A stretch of DNA of 64,000 nucleotides from Bacillus vallismortis (lineage in GTDB: Bacteria > Bacillota > Bacilli > Bacillales > Bacillaceae), in assembly GCF_040784915.1 (NCBI RefSeq), contig NZ_CP160797.1:1689001-1753000 (forward strand), written 5' to 3'. Made by a program: the position numbers and the translations under genes. Position 1 is the stretch's first letter, and each line of letters begins with the position of its first letter. Under the pieces are notes generated by a model. That model made no database searches. It was given only the letters and a program-made list of their open reading frames with translations, and was not told where the DNA came from. Of the stretch, positions 53,537 through 61,688 are shown piece after piece.

Positions 53537-53707
53537 CAGATTGTTGACAAAACCCTAAAACGGTTTTCGTTTTAGGGTTTTGTCGTTTTTTCAGCGTGAT
53601 TGAAAACCCTTGAAGTCTAGGAAGGACGAGCCTCGGAGCGCAGCGAATGTCGGAATTCGTGAGCACCGACGCGCAGGCCTGACAACGAATGCATTGTCGA
53701 CACGCTG
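53537..53707 (+). repeat. Structured gene-free segment, possible dispersed intergenic repeat
   Basis: No credible ORF. After the terminator at 53546-53590, CAGCGTG (53592-53598) and CACGCTG (53701-53707) can close a 116-nt domain. Inside are a stacked hairpin GCCT/AGGC, GCGC/GCGC and GTCGG/CCGAC (53630-53678) with unpaired bases on its 5' side only, and a small hairpin GACAA/TTGTC (53681-53698). Length and position resemble the ~190-bp dispersed intergenic repeats described for the B. subtilis genome, but I cannot confirm membership. Confidence 0.45.
53546..53591 (+). terminator. Very strong intrinsic terminator (hairpin B)
   Basis: GACAAAACCCTAAAACG (53546-53562) pairs perfectly over 17 bp with its complement (53568-53584) around GTTTT, followed by GTTTTTT. 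It should end cys operon transcripts. Confidence 0.92.
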
Positions 53708-53737
53708 GCCAGAGCATACAAAGCTCTGGCTTTTCTT
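53708..53737 (+). terminator. Hairpin C, near-duplicate of hairpin A, with T tract
   Basis: GCCAGAGC (53708-53715) pairs with GCTCTGGC (53723-53730), followed by TTTTCTTT. The loop ATACAAA and the arms nearly repeat hairpin A. It lies between the convergent ends of the cys operon and rqcH. Confidence 0.75.
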
Positions 53738-53749
53738 TATCCATGCGGT

Positions 53750-55462
53750 TCAGCTTTTTTTCAGCTTGATGACAGTATCAGCATCAGGTGTAACAAAGAC
53801 GGTATGCTGGCTATCATAGGTGACGAAGCCGGGCTTCGCGCCGTTCGGTTTTTTAACATGCCTGATTTTTGTATAGTCTACAGGCACTGAACTTGAATCT
53901 TTAGCTTTTGAAAAATAAGCAGCAATCGTCGCGGCTTCCATGATTGTTTGCTCATCCGGCTCGCTGCTTCTGATCACAACGTGGGAGCCTGGAATATCCT
54001 TCGTGTGAAGCCAAATATCGTCTCTGGCTGCGGTTCTTGTCGTTAAATACTCATTTTGGCGGTTGTTTTTACCAACTAAAATTGTCAGGCCCGAAGAGGA
54101 TTCATATGTTTCTAAAACCGGGTTGTGCGTTTTTAGTTTTTTCTGTCCTTTTTGCTGCTTAGGGCGTAAATATTTGCCTTCTACAAGCTCCTCCCTGATT
54201 TCGCTAATATCTCGAGGAGAAGCGGATGAAAGCTGCTGAATCAGCTGATCAAAGTATTCAATCTCTTCCTGTGCCAGCCTGATTTGCTCCTCGACAACTG
54301 CGACCGAATTTTTTGCTTTCTGATACTTCGTGAAGTAGGCCTGTGCGTTTTCAGAAGGCGATTTGTTAGGATTTAAAGGAATCGTGATTGTCGGACTTTT
54401 TTCATCGTAATAGTTAATGACCTCAGCCTGTTTATCACCTTTTTTCAGCCTATATAAATGAGCAGTTAAAAGCTCCCCGTATAGCTGAAATTCCTTCGCG
54501 TTTTCCGAATACTCCAGTGTTTTTTCTAACTTTTTGATTTTGTTGGCATTTTTCTTCCGTTCATTGACAACAAACCGTTCAAGGTCCTGTGCCTGCTGTT
54601 TAACGCGGTCTCGTTCAGCTTTTCCGAAATAAAAACGGTCGAGCAGCTCGCTTAATGAATCAAACCGGCGCGCTTCACCTTTTAAATGAGTCAGCTCCAG
54701 CAGATAAAAATATTCCTTTCCATTTACAGTCGTAATGTTTGGAATGAATCGGTGTTCTTTTACTTTCGCAAACAGCTCCAGCAGCGCTTTTGGCAGTGTG
54801 ACTTTGTTGGCCAGGCCCGCTCTGTGGACCGTTTCTTTGGCAAAGAGCGGAGACACACCTGAAAAGTGGTCGACAATTTGTTTATCAAGCCGACCTTCTT
54901 GAAAACTGAGATGACGCAAAATGTGATCTTCTGTCGCCTCGAACGGCGAGATTTTGTCCTGTGCCGGCGGAAGCTTATAATCGTGGCCGGGCAGTACTGT
55001 ACGGTAGCTGTTCATTGACGGAGATAAATGCTTAAGTCCGTCGATGATCAGATTTTCAGTTCCATCTGTCAAAATGATATTGCTGTGGCGTCCCATAATT
55101 TCCACATAAAGCTTCCGAACTGTTTCATCGCCTATTTCGTTCCGGCTTTTAATATGAAAAATCATAATGCGGTCTAAGCCCGCTTGTTCAATTTTCTCAA
55201 TAAATCCGCCTTCGATATGCTTTCTCAGCAGCATGCAAAACATTGGTGGTTCGCTTGGGTTTTCATAAGCTTGCGTCGTGATGTGCACCCGTGAATAGCT
55301 CGGGTGTGCCGATAATAATAGTTTTTGGTTTTTTCCATTCGCGCGAATGTGAAAAATCACATCATGCTTATATGGCTGATGGACTTTCGTAATTCGCCCG
55401 CCCATGATTTTCTCGTTAAGTTCGTGTGTCATTCCGTATGTAAACATGCCATCAAACGACAT
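53750..55462 (-). CDS. rqcH: Ribosome quality control factor RqcH (NEMF/Rqc2 homologue, YloA)
   Basis: 570 residues on the minus strand, the only such gene here. The ATG at 55462 has GAGAGGGTG upstream; an in-frame TTG two codons earlier is less well placed. Order: NFACT-N domain (about 1-200) with the tRNA-binding Asp97/Arg98 in [10 protein letters not shown], HhH region, long coiled coils (about 270-430) and the NFACT-R domain (about 445-550; [18 protein letters not shown]). It recruits alanyl-tRNA to obstructed 50S subunits and adds poly-Ala degrons with RqcP, also encoded here. Older annotation called it fibronectin-binding. Confidence 0.96.
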   Translation of the reverse strand: MSFDGMFTYGMTHELNEKIMGGRITKVHQPYKHDVIFHIRANGKNQKLLLSAHPSYSRVHITTQAYENPSEPPMFCMLLRKHIEGGFIEKIEQAGLDRIMIFHIKSRNEIGDETVRKLYVEIMGRHSNIILTDGTENLIIDGLKHLSPSMNSYRTVLPGHDYKLPPAQDKISPFEATEDHILRHLSFQEGRLDKQIVDHFSGVSPLFAKETVHRAGLANKVTLPKALLELFAKVKEHRFIPNITTVNGKEYFYLLELTHLKGEARRFDSLSELLDRFYFGKAERDRVKQQAQDLERFVVNERKKNANKIKKLEKTLEYSENAKEFQLYGELLTAHLYRLKKGDKQAEVINYYDEKSPTITIPLNPNKSPSENAQAYFTKYQKAKNSVAVVEEQIRLAQEEIEYFDQLIQQLSSASPRDISEIREELVEGKYLRPKQQKGQKKLKTHNPVLETYESSSGLTILVGKNNRQNEYLTTRTAARDDIWLHTKDIPGSHVVIRSSEPDEQTIMEAATIAAYFSKAKDSSSVPVDYTKIRHVKKPNGAKPGFVTYDSQHTVFVTPDADTVIKLKKS

Positions 55463-55498
55463 ATGCAATACACCCTCTCATTCTTCCTGCATTCGATA

Positions 55499-55527
55499 AT
55501 TATAGCATGAAATGGGACGAGTCAGAA
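55499..55527 (-). promoter_or_regulatory. Extended -10 promoter of rqcH
   Basis: Read on the minus strand, TGCTATAAT has a perfect -10 with the TG extension (plus-strand 55499-55507). The -35 position reads TTCTGA at 17 bp, a weak match. It lies 37 nt before the start. Confidence 0.55.
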
Positions 55528-55535
55528 TAAGCATG

Positions 55536-55559
55536 CTTATAGAGTGATATCTCTATAAG
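55536..55559. promoter_or_regulatory. Perfect inverted repeat in the rqcH-yloB divergent region
   Basis: CTTATAGAG (55536-55544) and CTCTATAAG (55551-55559) are 9-bp perfect arms around TGATAT, 23 bp before yloB. It could be a regulator binding site or a 5' UTR hairpin. No regulator is assigned. Confidence 0.5.
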
Positions 55560-55581
55560 AGCAGGGGAGTGGACGAGCGGA

Positions 55582-58254
55582 ATGAAGTTTCATGAAATGG
55601 GGCAAACAGATTTACTAGAGGCAACCAATACGTCCATGAAACAAGGATTAACAGAAAAAGAGGTGAAAAAACGCCTCGACAAGCATGGGCCAAACGAGCT
55701 AGCAGAAGGGAAAAAAACATCAGCGCTTCTCTTGTTTTTCGCGCAGTTCAAAGATTTTATGGTGCTTGTGCTTCTGGCGGCAACGTTAATCTCAGGATTT
55801 CTTGGTGAATACGTAGACGCGGTTGCGATTATTGCGATTGTGTTTGTGAATGGCATACTCGGTTTCTTTCAAGAAAGGCGTGCTGAGCAATCTCTTCAGG
55901 CTTTAAAAGAGCTTTCAACACCACATGTCATGGCGCTCAGGGGAGGAAGCTGGATAAAGATTCCTTCTAAAGAACTTGTGCCGGGGGATATTGTGAAATT
56001 TACAAGTGGTGACAGAATTGGCGCGGACGTTCGAATTGTTGAAGCGAAAAGCCTTGAAATAGAAGAATCAGCGCTGACCGGGGAATCAATCCCGGTTGTG
56101 AAGCATGCCGACAAATTAAAAAAACCGGATGTTTCGCTCGGTGATATTACGAATATGGCATTTATGGGAACGATTGTGACCCGCGGCAGCGGTATCGGGG
56201 TCGTCGTCGGAACAGGAATGAATACGGCAATGGGGAAAATTGCCGATATGCTTGAATCGGCGGGGACACTGTCAACACCGCTGCAAAGACGACTGGAGCA
56301 GCTCGGGAAGATTTTAATTGTTGTTGCGTTGCTGCTGACGGTACTTGTCGTTGCTGTCGGTGTCATTCAGGGCCATGATCTGTACAGTATGTTTTTAGCG
56401 GGTGTGTCGCTGGCTGTAGCTGCTATTCCGGAGGGGCTCCCGGCGATTGTGACAGTGGCGCTGTCACTTGGCGTACAGCGGATGATTAAGCAAAAATCAA
56501 TCGTAAGAAAGCTCCCTGCGGTTGAAACGCTTGGATGTGCATCTATCATTTGTTCAGATAAAACAGGGACAATGACGCAAAACAAAATGACGGTGACACA
56601 TGTCTGGTCCGGAGGAAAAACATGGAGAGTAACAGGGGCCGGCTATGAACCGAATGGAAGCTTCACACTGAACGAAAAAGAGATCAGTGTCAATGAGCAT
56701 ATGCCGCTTCAGCAGATGCTGCTGTTCGGAGCGCTTTGTAACAACTCCAATATTGAGAAAAGAGACGGCGTATATGTGCTTGACGGAGATCCGACAGAGG
56801 GGGCGCTGCTTACCGCGGCGAGAAAAGGCGGTTTTTCTAAGGAGTTTGTTGAATCTCATTATCGGGTGATTGATGAGTTTCCGTTTGATTCTGTACGCAA
56901 AATGATGACTGTCATTGTAGAGGATCAGGACAGAAAACGGTATATCATTACAAAAGGTGCACCGGATGTGCTGATGCAGCGTTCTTCCCGTATTTATTAT
57001 GACGGCTCAGCGGCTCTTTTCTCTAATGAGAGAAAAGCAGAAACAGAGTCGGTATTAAGACATTTGGCATCCCAGGCGCTCAGAACGATAGCAGTTGCCT
57101 ACAAGCCGATTAAAGCAGGTGAAACACCGTCTATGGAGCAGGCGGAAAAAGATTTGACGATGCTCGGCCTTTCAGGCATTATTGATCCGCCGCGGCCGGA
57201 AGTCAGACAGGCGATTAAAGAATGCCGTGAAGCGGGAATCAAGACTGTCATGATTACAGGCGATCATCTGGAGACCGCTAAAGCGATAGCGAAAGACTTG
57301 CGCCTCCTTCCGAAAAGCGGCAAAATCATGGACGGCCAGATGCTGAATGAACTTTCTCAAGAAGAGCTTTCTCATGTGGTGGAGGATGTGTATGTATTTG
57401 CACGCGTTTCTCCTGAGCATAAACTGAAAATCGTGAAAGCTTACCAGGAAAACGGGCATATTGTGGCGATGACGGGAGACGGCGTCAATGACGCCCCTGC
57501 CATTAAACAAGCTGACATCGGAGTCGCTATGGGCATTACCGGGACAGATGTGGCCAAAGAAGCGTCATCCCTCGTTCTCGCGGATGATAATTTTGCGACG
57601 ATCAAGTCAGCGATAAAAGAGGGCAGAAACATCTATGAGAATATCAGAAAGTTCATCAGATACCTGTTGGCTTCTAACGTCGGAGAAATCCTTGTCATGC
57701 TGTTTGCGATGCTGCTTGCCCTTCCTTTGCCGCTCGTGCCGATTCAGATTTTGTGGGTCAACTTGGTGACGGACGGATTGCCGGCAATGGCGCTCGGCAT
57801 GGATCAGCCGGAAGGAGACGTGATGAAGCGGAAGCCTCGTCATCCGAAAGAAGGGGTATTTGCCCGCAAGCTTGGATGGAAGGTCGTCTCCAGAGGATTT
57901 TTAATCGGAGCTGCCACTATTTTAGCGTTTATCATTGTATATCACCGGAATCCGGAGAATTTGGCTTACGCCCAGACGATTGCGTTTGCAACATTGGTGC
58001 TGGCTCAGCTGATTCACGTTTTTGACTGTCGCAGCGAGACCTCTGTTTTTTCCAGAAATCCGTTTGAAAACCTGTACTTAATAGGCGCAGTATTGTCATC
58101 TATGTTGCTGATGCTTGTCGTCATCTACTATCCGCCGCTTCAGCCGATTTTTCATACGGTAGCCATCACACCGGGAGACTGGATGCTCGTCATCGGCATG
58201 TCCGCCATTCCTACTTTTTTGCTAGCTGGGTCACTTTTGACAAGAAAAAAATAA
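55582..58254 (+). CDS. yloB: Ca2+-transporting P-type ATPase (SERCA-like) YloB
   Basis: 890-residue P2A-type ATPase with about ten TM segments. Ca2+-site PEGLP at residues 283-287 in TM4, phosphorylated Asp326 in CSDKTGTMT, hinge motif GDGVNDAP at 632-639 and actuator-domain LTGESIPV. B. subtilis YloB forms a Ca2+-dependent phosphoenzyme and is linked to sporulation and spore properties. The ribosome binding site is weak (AGGGGAGTGG about ten nt upstream). Divergent from rqcH. Confidence 0.96.
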   Translation: MKFHEMGQTDLLEATNTSMKQGLTEKEVKKRLDKHGPNELAEGKKTSALLLFFAQFKDFMVLVLLAATLISGFLGEYVDAVAIIAIVFVNGILGFFQERRAEQSLQALKELSTPHVMALRGGSWIKIPSKELVPGDIVKFTSGDRIGADVRIVEAKSLEIEESALTGESIPVVKHADKLKKPDVSLGDITNMAFMGTIVTRGSGIGVVVGTGMNTAMGKIADMLESAGTLSTPLQRRLEQLGKILIVVALLLTVLVVAVGVIQGHDLYSMFLAGVSLAVAAIPEGLPAIVTVALSLGVQRMIKQKSIVRKLPAVETLGCASIICSDKTGTMTQNKMTVTHVWSGGKTWRVTGAGYEPNGSFTLNEKEISVNEHMPLQQMLLFGALCNNSNIEKRDGVYVLDGDPTEGALLTAARKGGFSKEFVESHYRVIDEFPFDSVRKMMTVIVEDQDRKRYIITKGAPDVLMQRSSRIYYDGSAALFSNERKAETESVLRHLASQALRTIAVAYKPIKAGETPSMEQAEKDLTMLGLSGIIDPPRPEVRQAIKECREAGIKTVMITGDHLETAKAIAKDLRLLPKSGKIMDGQMLNELSQEELSHVVEDVYVFARVSPEHKLKIVKAYQENGHIVAMTGDGVNDAPAIKQADIGVAMGITGTDVAKEASSLVLADDNFATIKSAIKEGRNIYENIRKFIRYLLASNVGEILVMLFAMLLALPLPLVPIQILWVNLVTDGLPAMALGMDQPEGDVMKRKPRHPKEGVFARKLGWKVVSRGFLIGAATILAFIIVYHRNPENLAYAQTIAFATLVLAQLIHVFDCRSETSVFSRNPFENLYLIGAVLSSMLLMLVVIYYPPLQPIFHTVAITPGDWMLVIGMSAIPTFLLAGSLLTRKK

Positions 58255-58270
58255 ATTCATATGATATAAT
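58237..58270 (+). promoter_or_regulatory. Promoter upstream of yloC with extended -10
   Basis: TGATATAAT (58262-58270) is a perfect -10 with TG extension. A perfect TTGACA lies at 58237-58242 inside the end of yloB, but 22 bp away instead of 17. The extended -10 may make the -35 unnecessary. Confidence 0.6.
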
Positions 58271-58273
58271 CTT

Positions 58274-58305
58274 AGGGGTAATAGCATGTCTATTGCCCTT
58301 TTATT
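58274..58305 (+). terminator. Hairpin between yloB and yloC
   Basis: AGGGGTAATAG (58274-58284) pairs with CTATTGCCCT (58290-58299, one bulge, one wobble), followed by TTTTATTATA. It ends yloB transcripts but also falls at the start of any RNA from the promoter just upstream. Confidence 0.65.
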
Positions 58306-58335
58306 ATAGAACAGGGAAGAATTGGGTGTTTTAAA

Positions 58336-59211
58336 ATGATACGAAGTATGACAGGCTTCGGCAGTGCAAGCAAAACACAAGATGATCTCTCTGTAAGCGT
58401 TGAACTTAAATCTGTGAACTATAGATTTAAAGAAGTGAACGCTCGTTTGCCAAGGCCTTTGCTATATTTTGAAGATAAACTGAAACAGACCATTCTGCAG
58501 CATATCCAGCGCGGAAGAATTGAACTTTTTGTGTCCATTGACAGCGATATGCTTGTTGAGAAAAGGCTTGAAATTGATTGGCCGCTGCTCGATGAATATG
58601 TCGCAGCCGCGGGAGATATGAAGAAGCGGTATCAATTGGCTGCAGAGCCTGAAGTAATGGATTTCTTTAAGCTTGACCATGTCGTCCAGATTCATGAAGA
58701 ACAGACGCAAAATGACAAGCTGGAGGCGTTAATCACCGCTGCTGCAGAGGAAGCGGTAAAAGGGCTCTGTGAAATGCGTGAAAAAGAGGGATTGCTTTTA
58801 GCAAAAGACTGCCTGATGCATATTGATCAGCTTGAAGAGCTGGTGAATGAAACTGAATTGCTGGCAGCCGATGTCGTATCTCGCTACCGGGAACGGCTGT
58901 ACGCCAGAATAAAAGAATGGACTGAAGACGTGTTAGACGAGAGCCGGCTTGTAACAGAATGCGCTATTTTTGCAGACCGCTCTGATATCTCTGAAGAGAT
59001 TACCAGGCTGAAGAGCCACTTCGCCCAATTTCGTGATATATTAGCTGGTGGAGGAGCTGTCGGGCGCAAACTCGATTTTCTCGTTCAGGAGCTGAACCGG
59101 GAAGCAAATACAATCGGCTCAAAAGCAAATGATCATCAGATCACAAAGCTTGTCGTCGAAATGAAAAGTTCTATTGAAAAAATAAAAGAACAAGTGCAAA
59201 ATATAGAATAG
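58336..59211 (+). CDS. yloC: YicC-family endoribonuclease YloC
   Basis: 291 residues, full length for the family, starting MIRSMTGFGSAS, the YicC N-terminal signature. The C-terminal DUF1732 domain ends with GRKLDFLVQELNREANTIGSKAND, strongly conserved. E. coli YicC and B. subtilis YloC are reported to be endoribonucleases. The position upstream of remA, gmk and rpoZ is conserved in Bacillus. Confidence 0.94.
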   Translation: MIRSMTGFGSASKTQDDLSVSVELKSVNYRFKEVNARLPRPLLYFEDKLKQTILQHIQRGRIELFVSIDSDMLVEKRLEIDWPLLDEYVAAAGDMKKRYQLAAEPEVMDFFKLDHVVQIHEEQTQNDKLEALITAAAEEAVKGLCEMREKEGLLLAKDCLMHIDQLEELVNETELLAADVVSRYRERLYARIKEWTEDVLDESRLVTECAIFADRSDISEEITRLKSHFAQFRDILAGGGAVGRKLDFLVQELNREANTIGSKANDHQITKLVVEMKSSIEKIKEQVQNIE

Positions 59212-59226
59212 TGACTGTGCGTATTG

Positions 59227-59254
59227 TTTACAGACGGTCTTACTAGGCTAAACT
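59227..59254 (+). promoter_or_regulatory. Candidate sigma-A promoter of remA
   Basis: TTTACA (59227-59232), a 16-bp spacer and TAAACT (59249-59254), 34 nt before remA. Moderate match. Confidence 0.4.
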
Positions 59255-59287
59255 AGAGACGTCTACTTTACAGGGGGAACGTAGAAG

Positions 59288-60179
<892 letters not shown>

Positions 60180-60182
60180 CAG

Positions 60183-60386
60183 ATGTTAGATCCGTCGATT
60201 GACTCATTAATGAATAAATTAGATTCCAAATACACGCTCGTGACTGTTTCTGCGAGACGTGCGCGTGAAATGCAAATCAAAAAAGATCAATTGATTGAAC
60301 ATACGATTTCACACAAATATGTAGGCAAAGCTTTAGAAGAAATTGATGCAGGCCTGCTTTCGTTTGAAAAGGAAGACCGCGAATAG
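60183..60386 (+). CDS. rpoZ: RNA polymerase omega subunit
   Basis: 67-residue omega subunit, short as in Bacillus. The family motif [16 protein letters not shown] and the segment [11 protein letters not shown] are present. It lies three bp after gmk, the same gmk-rpoZ pairing as in many bacteria, which links guanine nucleotide supply and polymerase. A terminator follows. Confidence 0.97.
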   Translation: MLDPSIDSLMNKLDSKYTLVTVSARRAREMQIKKDQLIEHTISHKYVGKALEEIDAGLLSFEKEDRE

Positions 60387-60397
60387 TAGCACAAGTA

Positions 60398-60429
60398 GCA
60401 ACCTATATCATGTAGGTTGTTATTTTTTT
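60398..60429 (+). terminator. Terminator after rpoZ
   Basis: CAACCTA (60399-60405) pairs with TAGGTTG (60413-60419), followed by TTATTTTTTT. Short stem, good T tract. Confidence 0.75.
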
Positions 60430-60467
60430 CCGTGCGGTTTTTGTAAAGTGCAGAGGGGGAGAAGTCA

Positions 60468-61688
60468 TTGCTTAACAATCGGAATGTGTTACTTTGCGTG
60501 AGCGGAGGCATCGCTGTTTATAAAGCCTGTGCGTTAACGAGCAAGCTGGTTCAGGCAGGAGCAAATGTCAAAGTGATTATGACTGAATCAGCATGCCGAT
60601 TCGTCTCACCGCTGACATTTCAGGCATTGAGCCGCCATGAAGTATATACAGATACATTTAAAGAACAGAATCCAAGTGTCATATCTCATATTGATGCTGC
60701 AGACTGGGCCGACTTGATTATCGTGGCACCCGCTACGGCTAATGTGATTGGAAAATTGGCAAACGGCATCGCTGATGATATGCTGACGACCACGTTGTTA
60801 GCGGCAACGGCTCCCGTATGGATCGCGCCGGCGATGAACGTTCACATGTATGACCATCCGGCAGTCAAACGAAATATCTCTGTTCTGTATAAGGATGGTT
60901 ATCGTTTTATTGAGCCGAGTGAGGGCTATTTAGCGTGCGGTTATGTAGGGAAAGGCAGATTGGAAGAGCCAGAAAATATCGTGGAGCTAGCCGAAAAGCA
61001 TTTTGCTGAAGAAAAGATTGCTCCTTTGGAGGGCAAACATGTGGTCATTACAGCTGGCCCGACACGGGAAGCGATTGATCCTGTTCGATTTTTCACCAAT
61101 AAATCAACGGGTAAAATGGGATACGCATTAGCGGGGGCTGCTGTTCAGCTCGGCGCACAGGTAACCTTAATCTCTGGCCCTGTTTCACTTGATCAGCCTA
61201 AAGGTCTGGCTCAGTTCATTCCTGTTCAATCTGCTGCGGATATGCGCGATGCGGTGCTCTCTGTGTATGACTCAAGTGATATTGTCATTAAAACAGCTGC
61301 GGTAGCCGATTTTACGCCGAAAACCGTATTTGACCATAAAATGAAAAAACAAGACGGCGATATGACCTTTGAATTGACAAGAACGGTTGATATTTTAAGA
61401 GAATTGGGCGAGAAAAAGCAGTCCCAGCTTTTAGTTGGTTTCGCCGCTGAAACACAAGACGTTGAACACTATGCGCGCAAAAAGCTCGCCGCTAAAAATC
61501 TTGATATGATTGTGGCAAATGATGTGAAAGCAAATGGGGCCGGTTTTGGTGCTGATACGAATATCGTGACAATCTTTTTCGAAGACGGGCGCAAACGCGA
61601 GCTTCCGATGATGTCTAAGCTCGATGTTTCTTTTGAAATCCTCCAGGAAATCGCAGTCCTCTCAAAACAAACTGGAGAGCAATCATGA
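60468..61688 (+). CDS. coaBC: Phosphopantothenoylcysteine decarboxylase/synthetase
   Basis: 406-residue bifunctional enzyme of coenzyme A synthesis. The N-terminal flavoprotein CoaC domain (about 1-185) has the catalytic His in SHIDAADW and the segment PAMNVHMYDHP. The C-terminal CoaB domain (about 190-400) joins 4'-phosphopantothenate and Cys using CTP and includes VITAGPTREAIDPVRF, ANDVKANGAGFG and TNIVTIFF. TTG start with GAGGGGGAG. Its stop overlaps the priA ATG. Confidence 0.96.
   Translation: MLNNRNVLLCVSGGIAVYKACALTSKLVQAGANVKVIMTESACRFVSPLTFQALSRHEVYTDTFKEQNPSVISHIDAADWADLIIVAPATANVIGKLANGIADDMLTTTLLAATAPVWIAPAMNVHMYDHPAVKRNISVLYKDGYRFIEPSEGYLACGYVGKGRLEEPENIVELAEKHFAEEKIAPLEGKHVVITAGPTREAIDPVRFFTNKSTGKMGYALAGAAVQLGAQVTLISGPVSLDQPKGLAQFIPVQSAADMRDAVLSVYDSSDIVIKTAAVADFTPKTVFDHKMKKQDGDMTFELTRTVDILRELGEKKQSQLLVGFAAETQDVEHYARKKLAAKNLDMIVANDVKANGAGFGADTNIVTIFFEDGRKRELPMMSKLDVSFEILQEIAVLSKQTGEQS

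Noticed and set aside
53112..53744. 210-residue minus-strand ORF antisense to sirC and the following repeats
   Set aside because: It runs through sirC in antisense and through three terminator hairpins, with no recognisable domain.
53610..53819. 69-residue plus-strand ORF in the structured intergenic segment
   Set aside because: No Shine-Dalgarno, composition follows the RNA-like helices, and it runs antisense into rqcH.
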